Shown here one piece after another: positions 1 through 11,954 of a DNA stretch of 64,000 nucleotides. A program made the translations under genes and the position numbers. The notes beneath the pieces were generated by a model, which did not search any database, was not told the DNA's origin, and saw only the letters and a list, made by a program, of their open reading frames with translations. Source of the DNA: Boothiomyces macroporosus (taxonomy: Eukaryota > Chytridiomycota > Chytridiomycetes > Rhizophydiales > Terramycetaceae); contig JADGKB010000067.1 of the NCBI GenBank assembly GCA_027604185.1, positions 1 to 64,000 of the forward strand, given 5' to 3'. The stretch's first letter is position 1. Each line of letters starts with the position of its first letter.

Positions 1-1
1 A

Positions 2-990
2 TTAATACTGAGCACCTTCGATTGGAATTTCAGCGATTGCTTTGCGGATGGCGGCAAACTCTTCGTCAGTCAAGGTGACGTTGAGCGATCCCCAGTTTTG
101 TTCCAGGTACTTCATCTTTTTCGTTCCTGGAATCGGAATAAAGTCTGGGCCTTGCGCCAACACCCACGCTAAGCAAAGCTGCGACACTGGAACTCCCTTC
201 TTGGACGCGATCTGTTCAAACGCCTTTACCAGCTCAAAGTTCTTTTCAAACGAGCCTGGCTGGAACTTTGGGTTGTTTCGTCTCCAGTCGGTAGGGTCCA
301 AGTCGTCGAGCGACTTGATCGCCCCGGTTAGGAAACCTCTGCCCAATGGCGAGTACGCAACAATCGCAATGCCAAGCTCGCGACAGGTTTGCAGTCGTCC
401 GTCCGTTTCAATGTTGGTGTGCCACGGACTGAACTCTACCTGGTATGCGCTGATTGGGTGCACGGCGTGTGCTTCTCTGATTTGCTCTGCAGAGCATTCA
501 GACAGCCCCAAGTACCGCACTTTTCCTTCTTTGACAAGCTCTGCCATCGCCTTGACTGTCACAGAAATCGGTGTTTTTGGATCAGGACGGTGCTGGTAAT
601 CTACGTTAGCAATCTAGTACACAAGTCGATGGTAGAGATTCCCAGTCGCTCTAGCGAGGCGTTGCAGCACTTCTTGACATACTCTGGAGTTCCGTTTATA
701 CTTCGACTACCACCAGAGCGATCAATTCCAAACTTTGTACAGATAAAGACCTCATTTCTGCGAGTTTTGAGAACTTTTCCCAACAATATTTCATTCTTGA
801 AAGGACCGTACATATCAGCGGTGTCCCAGAAAGTACATCCCATGTCAATCGCAGCATTCAAGATCCGCAAATGTTCTGGTTCATCCTTTTCGGAAGTAGG
901 ACCGTAGAAGTCAGACATTCCCATTGCTCCAAATCCGATCGCGGATACCCAAGGTCCGTTTGCTCCGAGTTGTCTCTTGTTTGCAGTCAT
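2..990 (-). CDS. Aldo/keto reductase
   Basis: Complete 322-residue NADPH-dependent aldo/keto reductase that reduces aldehydes or ketones in the cytosol; the substrate cannot be read from sequence. One 20-nt intron (601-620) joins the two exons and restores the family segment IDLYYQHRPDP, which carries the catalytic His. The other catalytic residues are visible: Asp and Tyr in DTADMYG and Lys in VFICTKFG. The N-terminus ([21 protein letters not shown]) is the usual first strand and GSITT-like region of the AKR barrel, so the ATG at 990 is accepted. The C-terminal part has PIPGTKK, which binds the cofactor phosphate in AKR12/13-like enzymes. The stop (TAA) sits at bases 2-4, so the gene ends just inside the window. 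Intron retention would frameshift in the middle of the barrel. Confidence 0.93.
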
Positions 991-1644
991 TTCGCTAAGT
1001 TGAAGATGCAGGAAAAATTCCTATTTATGCTACACCGAATTTTCCGATGGCCGAAAGAAACCATTTACAATACACGTGCAGCATTGATTAAGTTGGTTTA
1101 TAGATACAAAACTACCAATTGGTACTATTGTCCGTATATTCGTTAGGAAGAGTTAATCAAAGGGAGAGCCAAACTATTCAATCTCTTTATAGAATTGTTA
1201 AATCAAGGCAAATGAGACAACTGAAAGAAACCAGTTGGAAGACGTTAATACAGGTAAAAGGAAAAGGGATATTACAATCATTCTTGTTATTAATTCTGCA
1301 AATTAGTGAATTGATTTTGTCATTTCTTCAAGTAATTTGAAGATATAGTTAAAACTTTGAGTTCAAGGAACTCGTTCATAGCTCGAGTGTAATTCCATTA
1401 TTGAATCTTTTCTTACAAACTTCAAACAAAATGCTTTTGAATATACGAACTCTGAATAGAGGATCGTTGTACAGTTTCCCCAAAATAAAACTATTTCTAG
1501 TACAGATAATGTGAAGTGAATGAAAATGGTATCAATTTAATGCTTAGCGCTTCGATCATTTGGATTAGTAAAAATATACTGTCAAAAGGGGTTGGCTACC
1601 AGTCAAAACTGAGTATAATTCAAAGAATGCATTAAGCAGTATTT
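991..1644. other. Intergenic, no gene seen
   Basis: AT-rich 654-nt spacer between the start of the reductase and the 3' end of the ABCC transporter. Open frames here lack an ATG, show no recognisable domains and have no 20-nt intron patterns that join them. It presumably holds the reductase promoter and the transporter 3' UTR. Confidence 0.6.
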
Positions 1645-4600
1645 TTATTCCTGCATTCTAGCCTTTTGATATGCCTTTCTTGCGATATCTCTAATGGCTG
1701 CTGCGTTTGCTGCGCCAGATGATTCTGCCAGCTTGCTAAACGCTGAGGATGGGTCCTGCAGTAATACATGGGGACTGTCAAACTCTTTCATGTCTCCTTG
1801 ATCCAGCACCAGCACTCTGTCGAAATCAGCGATGGTGTTGAGCCGGTGGGCAATACTGATGATGGTGGCATCCTTTAATGTTTTGCGAAGAACAGTCTGA
1901 AGCAGCTTGTCAGCCTCGCCGTCGATTGACGAACTGGCTTCGTCCAAGATCAGCAGCTTTGGCTGCCTGATGAGCACTCGCGCAAGACACAGCAGCTGCC
2001 CCTGTCCAGAAGAGAGGTTGCTTCCGCTGCCAATAACCTCATGCTCAAGCCTTTCCGGGAGCTGCGACACGTATTCCTTCATCCCCACCAGCTCAAGCGC
2101 CCTCCACAGCTCTTCGTCCGAAAACGCACAGTCAAGCGTGAGGTTGTATCTGATTGTGCCGGAAAAGATGTTTGCCTCCTGCGCAATGATATCAATGCTC
2201 CGCCGCAGTGTCTTCAGTCCCAGCTGCGTGATGTCTGCTGTTAGCGAAAAGTACCTCTTCCGTCAACCACAATGCTTCCGCTCTTGGGCTCAAGGATTCT
2301 AAAGAACGCTAGGGCCAGAGTGGACTTTCCAGAGCCGGTTCGTCCAACGACTCCAATCTTTTCTCCCGCTTTGATGCTGATGCACAGATCGCTGATTACA
2401 TTCCTTTCCGGTTTGCTGTGGTACGCCATGCACAGGCGATTGATTTCCACCACTCCTCTTGATGGCCACGTTTTGTCTTTTGGATCACTGTCGAGCTGCA
2501 TTGCCGCTTCTTTGGGGGTTTCTTTGATATATTCGATCACCCGTTGGAATGAGTTCATCTACTATTAAGTATTTGCTACATTCGACTTCCAGTTCGCCAA
2601 CCAATAGATTAGAATTAGCAGTTCAGCAGTACAGCTGTCCGCCTGTAGTAGCCCAAGCCCAACCAAAGCACTAAAATAAGTCGAGTGCTGGTTGAATACA
2701 AGTGCACTAACAATAACACTGATAGTGATAAGAGAGTTCAACATATTAACTCTGAACCTGAACCATAAGGTGTTGAACCGCAATAATGCAATCCAACCAC
2801 CCATTTTATCGAAAAATTTGTAATATCGTTCTTCAAACATCTTTGTTGCCGATGGAAAGTTTCCTATTGTTGTTAGACCTGACAAGGTTTCGGCATTAAT
2901 AGAATCCCCAGTTGAAAAATACAATGAGAAAAATCTCTGAAATTCCAAGTTCGCAGCATCATATACCTTTCTAATATATATCGTGATGGAGTATGTGAAT
3001 AGAAGCAACACTTGGTTAGATTCAATTTACCAATAAGCAAGGGACTTGCCAAGCAGATGAATACACTTTTCCCCAGAAAGGATAAAAATGTAGAAATACA
3101 AGCATAAATGTCCCCAAATACCCCATGATCCAACGCCGTCAAATCCATACCAAATCGTGTTAAAATTCTGCCAATTGGTGTTTCTTCATGAAAATAGAGG
3201 GGTGCTTGTACAACAGAGTCAAATGTCTGTACGAAATAGAACTTGTAGTTGTCGAGACCAGACAAAAACCATACAATATTAAGCAAATCTAGAGTTAACG
3301 GATACTCACAAAACACGACCGATCTTCCGATGGTAGTCGTCAGCAGCAACCGTTCATAATACGCATTTCTAGTGTTGTCGTCAGCCCACCATGTAATAAC
3401 CAACAGCCCAAGGAAATCCACAGCAAAGTTCAAGACAAAGAGAACCCCAAATACCGGGAACCACACCCTGGTGTTGATGCCATTGAACAGTTTGCTATAC
3501 AAGGACCACGGGATGTTTCCCTATCGTGAGTAATCAGTTTACAGTCTCCTTTTTTTCTTTTTTGACAAACTCTGCAACATTCTCTGGCTTTTTGTCGAGC
3601 GGTGCATCCAGCTCTGCCGTTTCTCGAACAGTGGATGCAGCACTCGCATCGTCCTCGGTGTGGAACTGAGCCATCAACGAGCTGAACACCCCGTTCTTGC
3701 CCATCAAATCCTCGTATGATCCGCTCTCGGCAACTTTGCCCTGGTCGAGCACGATAATGTGGTCCACCTGCTGCATGTACTGCAGCTGGTGGGTGGCCAG
3801 CAGCACTGTCTTGCCGGAAAGGTCCCGCTTGATGGCATGTTCAAACACTTGTCTGCCGACGTACGCATCCAGCGCAGCTAGCGGGTCGTCCAGCAGAAAG
3901 ATGTCTGCGTCAGAGTACAGACACCGAGCAAGCGCAACCCTGGCTTTCTGCCCTCCAGACAGGTTGATCCCGCTTTCGCCCAGCTTGGTGTAGACCCCGT
4001 CTTTCATGGCATTCAGGTCCTTGACCATTCCGCACGCCTTGACCACTTGCTCGAGCCTGGCAAAGTCAACTTCCCGGCCAAAGGTGATGTTGGTCTTGAT
4101 GTCGTCGCTCATGATCCACGGCTCTTGCGTAAAGTATGCGATCTCTCCGTTGATGGTGGCCTGGTGTTACGAAAAGCTACCTTCCCGGACATATTCCTGA
4201 GCTCATCGACCAACCCAGAAAACAGCGTGCTCTTTCCTGCGCCAACGGCACCAACGATTCCCACAAGGCTGCCCTTCTTGATCGTCACATTCAGGTTTTG
4301 CAGCTCAAAAGTATTCGCGTCTTCGGTATACTCCATTTTCTCCAGCTTTACTTTGGAAATGTACCGCATTTGTTTGAGCTTTCTATCGTGGACCATCTTG
4401 ACGTATTTCGAGTCGCGCCATTTCCAAGTAACGTTTTGCAGTTCTAGGGCAACGTCTGCATCCCCAGAAGACTGGCTAGTCGCGGTTCTTTCTTCAGCCA
4501 GCAGGAAATCCTTCATTATTTGGTATGATTCGTATGTATTGAGAAGACTTCCAGATAGTTTCTGAAGTGTGTCGAATTGGTTGCATATTTCGTCCAAGTA

Positions 4601-5782
4601 CATATAGGTCGGGAAGATGATGGCGGGAGAGACAGTGTTTCCCAGAACACTGTACAGGATGAACGTAAGCCCCGTTAAAAATGTGCTGATGGTTTTTGTA
4701 AATGTCATTTGCAATCTGCTGACCTTGTAAATCTTCTTTCCGATCTTCACATCCTTGGCAATGTTGTCAAAAACTGATTTGGAGAAATAGCTTTCAATGT
4801 TGCAAAATTTAATGTTTTTGATGTCTGCATTAGCGATGCATTACTTTTTAAAATTTCACGGAGCAGGTTTCCTCTGCTGTCGCTCAAGATGTTTTTTGAT
4901 GTGGTGAATTTGGTGTTGGTTAAAATCAAGAAAATCATTGGGACAATCATGAGAAAGTAAAACAAGGCAGCATAAACAGCAGTCACACCGAGCAAGGTAT
5001 AAACAAAGGCAAAATTCACCAAGATGAGGAAGATTGGGAAGAATCCATCTTGTATTATTTTCAATCCACCCAATAATCGACTGGAGTCTCTACCAGCCAA
5101 ATTCATAATATTTCCCATGTTGTATTTCTATAGTTAATATATATTACCAAGCGACTTGTTGAACTGAGGGTCAATAGCTTGGTGTATACAGTCAAAAAGA
5201 CAAAGTTCCAATATCGACATTCCAACTTATTCATAAGTGATGAATTTAAAGAGTCTAGTACTGGCTTTGTAATAACACTGACGATTAGTAAAGCAGTGAT
5301 ATAATAAATATTGCCAAACCAAATGCCTCCTGTATACGTAGGATCGAGGTATAGCAGAAACTAGATTAGGATCAAATTACCTGCGCAATCAGCATTGGCT
5401 TGATGCTACTGACAAAAACTATAATCAGCTGTAGTCCAGCCAAAAGCGCTCTAATATTAGATGAGTGTACAAATCTTTCTTGTATGGTTCAAGCATATGC
5501 AGATAAAGTTTCATCTTCTTTCCATCTCTACTGTTCTCCTCTTTGATTTTTTGAAAGAATTTTTGTACTGTAGGCATTAGCTCTTGACTAGTTTGCGGAA
5601 ACTCTACATGAGACTAGGTTAGTATAAATGCGTACATCCTCATCCATTTCGCCTGAGGCAGCCCTTTTGTTTTCAGGAGTAACCCATGAATTGGTAATCA
5701 AACTGAGAATATCAGTTGGGACTCTTTTCATTTTGGTAAAAGCAGAAATGAACACAAGCACCATAGTCCCTTGACTTACCAT
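1645..5782 (-). CDS. ABCC/MRP-type ABC transporter
   Basis: Full two-domain ABC exporter of the ABCC (multidrug-resistance-associated) class, about 1310 residues in 11 exons. Introns: 2235-2254, 2559-2579, 3011-3030, 3521-3542, 4161-4180, 4825-4844, 5128-5147, 5361-5380, 5451-5470 and 5614-5635 (20-22 nt). Order: TM domain 1, NBD1 (Walker A GAVGAGKST, signature LSGGQKARVALARC, Walker B FLLDDPLAALDA with Asp in place of the catalytic Glu, as is usual for ABCC NBD1), TM domain 2, NBD2 (Walker A GRTGSGKST, signature LSSGQGQLLCLA, Walker B LILDEASSSID). Splicing restores family motifs such as SRLKYNMGNIMNLAGRDSSRL. No TMD0 is seen. The start is uncertain: ATG at 5782, or ATG at 5822 followed by a 58-nt intron (5722-5779) in the same downstream frame. 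Likely exports conjugated organic anions from cytosol or vacuole membrane; the substrate is unknown. Confidence 0.93.
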
Positions 5783-6224
5783 TTGGGAAAGCGTAATGTG
5801 TTTGCGGCGGATCCCCGAACATTTTGCCTAAAAGGTATGTCTATGGATTGGAATACCCCCTCTCAAATGTTGTACTACTTCAGGCGTTTTCACGAAACTA
5901 AAAGGTACTTTTAGGAATATCCTACTGTTTACAATGAAGGAAAAAGTGCGTCTTGTAATGAAACATCAATCTTGCAAGTCTTTTAAGCACCAAGTAACTC
6001 TTCACGCTTACGAGTAGTGCTAATTAAAATGAGTATATTCTTGAATCAATAGAGTAAAAGTTATCTATAAATATCAGTTAGCTAAGGCTGTCTATTAATA
6101 TCTGCAAAGTTCGCATTTTCATTTAATTACGTTTGGTTAAAGATCCTTCTCAAGAATCGTGCAAACAGAGTCCTGTTTCTCATTTTGAAGGACATAATTT
6201 CTCTTGAACTTGTACAGCACTTTA
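5783..6224. other. Intergenic region upstream of ABCC
   Basis: 442-nt spacer between the ABCC start and the 3' end of the next minus-strand gene. It probably contains the transporter promoter and may contain a short first exon (alternative ATG at 5822). I see no other gene. Confidence 0.5.
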
Positions 6225-7979
6225 TTAAAAGTAATATGGGTTTGCACCTGCTGGGATAAGAAGATCTATAATTTCTGGCCGAAATTTCCCATAAATGTTA
6301 CATGGGTATGAATAGTTGAAATCCATTATTGCGATTCTTTCAGAAATAATAGATAAAATTACTACTCGTACTGGAAAGATTTTTTGCAATTTGGACAGTT
6401 GGTCTACATACAACACTTGACAATGTTGTCCGAAAACATCTAGGCGAAGTTCTTCATCTTGCCCCAATATGTTAACCTTGAACATTTTATCAGATGTGAT
6501 AATACCAGTGAAGACCATATTTTCATTGTAATCGAAAACCAAATCGGGAGGTCCAGCGCATACTTTGAGATAAGATGGTTTCGCCTTGTTATACATAGCC
6601 AACTCTCCGCCATCATAAACTATGATAGTAATTAAGTCTGTTACTACTTCAGTTAAACCTGCAATCAATTGCACTGGTTCGCGGCCGTTTAATACCAAAA
6701 ACTTTTTACCAGTGGATCCTTCTGATAGGATCAGTCCAACAAAGGTAGCGTCTTTCGGAGCTATCTGTTTTTTACTATCCATAATAAAATCAGCACCAAA
6801 CCAATATGCACCTTCCCCCAATGTATTTAAGTTTAGCCCAAATACTCGAGAAAGCAAGTTGAACGCATTCCCAAAGAACTTAGGAATTTCAGCTTTCCAA
6901 TCTATAAATTCTTTGATTAAACTGGCTTTTTGTTCTTCAATGAGGGCATTTAATTCAGGACTGAGAGAAATTGTAAAGTCTGATTTCGCATTTTGATCCA
7001 CAGAAGCATTTTCAGGGACTTTCTCTTCTATCTTTGATGTAGAAGTTGGGGGGCAATCTTTTGTGATGGACGAGTTTCCAATTTCGTAACTACAATTTTC
7101 ACCAGCATTATTGCTAAAATCTTTCTTCATAGGTCTCGAGGAAAGCCTTTGGTCTCTTAATTTTGACCTAGTGGAAGTGCAACCGTTTTCAGAACTCCTG
7201 TCAGTAACATCGCCATTAATTTCTTCCTGGTATGCTTCTTCATCACTTGGTGAAACAGAAATGACATAGCTAGAGAGTGATAGATCATATTCTTCGTCTG
7301 ATATTATCGTATTGCTTTTATACACGAGGCGTCTTTGTGGACGTGGTACTGGTTGAAAGGCAATTGTTATTTATTATACTACCTTGCTCGAGAAAGACTG
7401 TATTAATCAAACCAGGGCTCTCTATATTCCAAGTGTTATTTGTTAATGGTAGCATCTGTGTAGCAGCTTGGTTCCCATCCATTGATGTATCTGTCACAAT
7501 AGATTCATCATCAGAACTACTATCTGTACTAGTAATCATCTCTTTTGGACCTAACATTAATTTCATTTTACTGCCCCAGTCCATATTATCAACTCCAGCT
7601 GACCTCCCAATAAATGTGGCCTTTTTATTTTTGTTCAATTAGTACAAGCCCCACCCATGTGGAACATACTGCTTTTTTGGGAATGGCACTCCAGTCACAA
7701 GAAGATGGGACCTCAATATTCCTCAACAACATAGAGTAGGACTGGGAAAAGAAAACAAAAACTTCGCTAACCAAAAGATGCTGTCTTTGTTTTCATTTTG
7801 AAACTTGAACGGGGATTTTACCTTCACCAATGTCACGCTTTGATCTGTGGCGCAGTGAATCATTTTACCATTTAAACTGAAAGTGGACTCTATTTTTGTG
7901 TTCAACAAATGAATTTTATCAAGATCGCTGTAATTTGCACTTCCGCTGTATTCGCTTTGGCCACTCCTCCAGTTTCCGC
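6225..7979 (-). CDS. Unrecognised protein, 5' structure uncertain
   Basis: I do not recognise this protein. A solid coding region runs from about 7620 to the stop at 6225. It has an acidic Ser/Thr-rich N-terminal part (TDSSSDDES, SDEEYDLS), a charged linker, a helix with EQKASLIKEFIDWKAEIPKFF and a C-terminal beta-rich domain of about 180 residues ending IPAGANPYYF. One intron is needed near 7343-7391; a 34-nt GT-AG interval keeps the frame into VPRPQRRLVYK. Further coding-like stretches upstream (7655-7741, SYSMLLRNIEVPSSCDW; 7822-7979, SGQSEYSGSANYSDLD) probably belong to the same gene but I could not fix their splice sites. A segment near the start (IPKKAV, VGLVLIE) resembles one in the C-terminal domain (APKDATFVGLILSEG), which hints at a duplicated domain. 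No ATG is certain. Function unknown. Confidence 0.5.
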
Positions 7980-8049
7980 AGATGAAGTGTCTCCAGTATC
8001 ATATATCGATGGCAATAACATGGGGCAAGGACATGCTTCAGGCAATTAA
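7909..8049 (+). CDS. Candidate small secreted peptide (46 aa)
   Basis: Short ATG-started frame whose first 24 residues look like a classic signal peptide: MNFIKIAVICTSAVFALA followed by a TPPVSA cleavage-like site. A 22-residue polar tail ends HASGN. It overlaps, on the opposite strand, a stretch that also looks coding for the neighbouring unknown gene, so only one of the two readings may be real. No homologue is recognised. Confidence 0.3.
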   Translation: MNFIKIAVICTSAVFALATPPVSADEVSPVSYIDGNNMGQGHASGN

Positions 8050-8630
8050 TGTCTATTATTCTACGATTCTCTTATCAATAAAGAATCTTCACTATATAAA
8101 CATCTAACAGCTATTTTCATGTTGAATTCATTTTTATAACACTTAATCAAGCGATTGAGATGCCATCTTTTTATTTTCCATCGTAGTCAATTATAAACGG
8201 CCAATTGACTTGCAATAGGAATGGGTTTACATTGGTAATTCGCATTCAGAAGAGTTAACTGAAAGATCTGTAATATCATTGTACCATGACTTGAGGCCAT
8301 TCTCATCAATAAAGTGTGTACTATGATAAAAATACTGTCTTTTAGCAGCCGTTTTATCTTTTTGGGGTACTAGCTTCCTATAATGTAGAAAGACTGAGAA
8401 GGAACCACTAACTGACGAGAAGTGGAAGGACATTATCCAAAGATATTACCGCAATTCTATTCGAAACTGGAAATTATAGCATTCTTATCTTTGTTCAAAT
8501 GGTGAATATAAGTTACAGCCATGTAAATTCAAAATGTTCTTATAAAGCTATCCTTTTTTAGTGCACATGGCAATTTTCAAAATTACCTTTTTTGTCTTTT
8601 TAAGCAAAAATGGAAATGCCCCGAACCAAG
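8050..8630. other. Mostly empty interval
   Basis: AT-rich stretch with no recognisable domain. The only ATG-started frame of note is the 68-codon one on minus at 8227-8433, listed separately with low confidence. Confidence 0.5.
8227..8433 (-). CDS. Doubtful 68-residue ORF
   Basis: ATG-started minus-strand frame: a hydrophobic, Ser-rich start (MSFHFSSVSGSFSVFLHY), then a basic and polar tail. No domain or homologue is recognised and no splice pattern extends it. It may be chance. Confidence 0.22.
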   Translation of the reverse strand: MSFHFSSVSGSFSVFLHYRKLVPQKDKTAAKRQYFYHSTHFIDENGLKSWYNDITDLSVNSSECELPM

Positions 8631-8950
8631 TTAAATGATTGACAAAAAAGTTGGTGAAAAAGCATTTGCGGCAGCTTTATCCTGTTGACCCATTTCGCAT
8701 ATTATAGAGAAATCTGGAGCCAAGTATGCTAGAAATACTGCACAAATCCTTATAAAAAATCCTTCTAGTGAGAAATTATCCAACTAGTTTTTGGGTTCAG
8801 TATCAAAGGATTGATCCATTTGAAAAGAGCAAAGTAAAAGAGTTTTGTGAAAAGTACAGGCTGGGCGATCCTGGATATTTCGCTGGGTTGTGGTGCGCCT
8901 GGGAACCACACGTTTGAATTATTAATGGCGGTTGCAGCTCTTGAATACAT
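8631..8950 (-). CDS. ABCC-like N-terminal fragment
   Basis: Two exons joined by a perfect-looking 20-nt intron (8765-8784) encode 99 residues. The middle, LFTKLFYFALFKWINPLI, resembles the start of ABCC transporters, where a FSWxNPL-type motif precedes the first TM domain; a hydrophobic helix (ICAVFLAYLAP) follows. The frame ends in TAA at 8631 and no further ABCC exons follow before the unknown gene. It could be a truncated transporter gene, a pseudogene remnant, or the 5' end of a gene whose later exons I failed to connect. It lies just downstream of the ABCA gene on the same strand but is in ABCC, not ABCA, style. The start at 8950 is the only in-frame ATG. Confidence 0.42.
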
Positions 8951-9032
8951 CTTTCGACTTGGCTCGTTCACGCAAGATTTTTTTTATTTCGATTGACAGT
9001 TGAATAAAAAGTGAAAATAAGTTATATTCAAG

Positions 9033-11850
9033 TTAAATCAAAGTATTTTCAGATGCTTTTGCAGCAACAGGAGTTTCGCCATACCGTGTAATGGTCAAAA
9101 AGACCTGTTCCAATGTTGTTTGAGAAACCCCCCAGCTTTTTACAAATGGGTCGGAGTTGAGGGTTTTGACTAGAAGCGACACATTAGGAAGAGAAGAGAA
9201 GGGAAATTGGTACAACAATGCTCCGGCAGAGGCGTCCTCCAATTCTGCATCTGGCATGTGAGACAGCACAATATTTCTCGCGTGTTTCAACCTATCTGGT
9301 TCAGTAATAACAGATAGTTTGTAGCCGACACCGAATTTTGTTTTCAAACTATTGGAATCGCCAACAGCCCTAATTCTTCCTTTGGACATAATAACAATTT
9401 GATCTCCCAGGACATCTGCTTCCTCCATACTATGGGTGGTCAAAATAATGACTCTGTTTGCCTTAAACTTTTCAATAAAGGACCATACATGTCTTCTATT
9501 TACAGGATCCATTCCAGTTGTAGGTTCTAAATTAGAATAAGACTACCATCAAGGTATACAATTTTAGGATCGCCAATCGTGGATATTACAACTGATAATC
9601 GTCTCTTCATACCACCTGAATAAGTGTTTACTGGGTTATCAGCAACATGCAGCAATCTCACTGCTTGCAAACGTTCAGTAATAATCGAATCCCATTCCTT
9701 TTTTGGAACACCTTTTAGCCCCGCATACAATTCTATATGCTCTCTTGCGGTTAGTTCGTTGAACAAGATATCATGCTGAGGACATACTCCCATAATCTTT
9801 CGAATTTGATGCATCTCTGTTGTGAGAGAATGCCCATAAATCAATGCATTGCCGCTACTGGGTGGGGTTAAGCCAGATAAAATGTTGATTGTGGTTGATT
9901 TCCCAGCACCATTTTGACCCAACAGAGCTACCAATTTACCAGTTTCAAAAGCAATACATGTATCAAACACTGCAGTCTTTGCAACTTTACCAGAAAAAGT
10001 AGTGTACTCTTTTCGCAAATGAGCAATCTTCACCGATTGCCAATAATCTAAGTTAATGCGTCACCAACCTTTTGACAATGCCATTTCTCTTTGACGAAGG
10101 ACATCAGGATCAATTCCTTTAGGAAGTGGGTCATTGTTGGAATTTATAGTGTGCATTAGCATAGCTTTAGAGTCCACCATATCTCGCTTGACATTCAATC
10201 CCCAATACGAGCTTGTAAATGGGAAATTGTACGGTAGCTTGTATCCAAATTCATTTGCAATCACGCAGTCCAAGTACCAAGTTAAGATTGCATAAAAGAT
10301 GATATCAGTCAAGAACCAATAAAACATCATCACAGGTGCTGGCGGAACAGCAGAAATCCCATCAGAGTAGGTAATGGTATAATCAGACGGAATTTGTGAA
10401 TAAATAAGACTCCAAGGTAATCCTGGACCTGCAACAGCAGTATTCGTTAAAGAATCGATTCTTCCATTTGTCAAACTGGAAATCATTAAAAACATTAGCC
10501 CAAAATTAAAAAATGGCAGAAAGCCCAAAACTACATTAATAATACTTACTAATAGAGAATATCACAGGCATAGTAGGTTTGTACCAGATATATCCCGTAT
10601 AAGATGACGAAAAAATGAAGCTTTCAAATAGCAATCCGATTATAAATACAAATATCCCAACAAACAATCCGGCTTGAACTTTTTGGAATAATGTCGATAA
10701 AAAGAATGCAAATACAACCATTGATAATCCAAATAGAAAGAAGGTAAGGAATATCACCTAAGTCAGCCATTAATTACAAAAATATTTGCCTTGGTAAATG
10801 CTTTAAAGCCAAATGCAACTCCCAGCGCAACAGTAACCCATGCACTAACAAAAACCAGAAAAGAATTGGTGAAAAAGTGACTTAACCAATAGACAGAAGG
10901 TCTCAATCCCATTACTTCCATACCAATTCGAAGTTTCTTTTCCTTTTCTTCTAGAATTTGGCTTAGTACATTGATGAATATCACCATGATGCAGCAAAAG
11001 AAAAATACAGGCCCCAAGTTTTGTACAATTGTATCTGATAATGTGGAGGGAGGAACGGTTGGCCAGTCCATCATTTTTACGTCGAAATTCACCCGAGTAT
11101 CAGTATTTCCAACAACAGACACTATAATCAAGGCAAAGTTACTAATTGCTTCGTCTAGCCCTCTTGTCATTGCTAGTAATTGCTCACCAAATACATCTAC
11201 ACCATCTGCAATGCGAGAGTGATTATACCAAACCTGGTATCTGATATTAGTAACTGTTCCAGTCTTGATATCAAAATTGATCCCCCAATTGGTAGTGTTG
11301 GGATTTGATACTACATACTGATACAAAAAATCTGCACTTGGGATAGGAATCATCCCAACTTTTTGGATCGGAACTTGATTAATATCTTGTAAGTGAATAA
11401 ATACCTGATATTCCAGTTTGGAGCTGAAACGCCTCTTCTCCAGTACGCTCTGCATTCCTCTGTGCAAAAGCGGTTAAATAATTTCGCACTGTAGCAGTAT
11501 CTGGAGTGTACATTATATTTATACAGCCTTTTCTGCTTTGGGGTATGCATCCGTACACACCAGACAAGCTATGCGAGGCAGGATTTTTATTTGAAATGCT
11601 CTGATTAGAGAAATCTGCTTGTTGGAATATATATATCAGTATCATAAACATTAGCGGAGCACCAACAGTTTGAACCAAGTAAGTCCGCCAAAACCGTAGC
11701 TGAAATTAGAGAGTAGAGTACCTGAATGAGACAGTTGCGTTTTAGCATAATAAATAATTGACTGATCCATGATGCTTGCTGTCCATCGTTTTGATCATTC
11801 ATATCTTTTTGCACAGGATCCACTTTTTTGGCGAAGCCTGTTTGCGGCAT
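9033..11850 (-). CDS. ABCA-family half transporter
   Basis: Lipid-type ABC transporter of the ABCA class in half-size form: one TM domain and one NBD, about 898 residues. Introns: 11700-11721, 11386-11404 (or 11374-11404), 10758-10777, 10531-10549, 10048-10068 and 9527-9546. Exon 1 ends in LKRNCLIQ and splices to [10 protein letters not shown], the family start before TM1. A large luminal loop follows, then a block of hydrophobic helices (residues about 310-500). The NBD has Walker [10 protein letters not shown], signature [11 protein letters not shown] and, restored only by the 9527-9546 intron, Walker B plus [10 protein letters not shown]. The H-loop lies in [11 protein letters not shown]. 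Probably moves lipids across an internal or plasma membrane; it may dimerise, as half transporters do. The one ambiguity is the acceptor of intron 2; both choices keep the frame. Confidence 0.92.
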
Positions 11851-11954
11851 TTAATCAAAACAATCAAGCTCGAAAAAGCCAACGAAATGAAGCAAATTTG
11901 TTTGTAAACAAATTAATAAACAAAATGATGTTGAGTGAAACGCAGTTTATTCAG

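Noticed and set aside
1645..5782. Chain of frame-shifted ORFs that looks like an ABC transporter pseudogene
   Set aside because: Every break coincides with a 20-22 nt GT-AG interval whose removal restores the family sequence, and total spliced length is a multiple of three. The same holds for VWA8, WDR75, FCHo and others.
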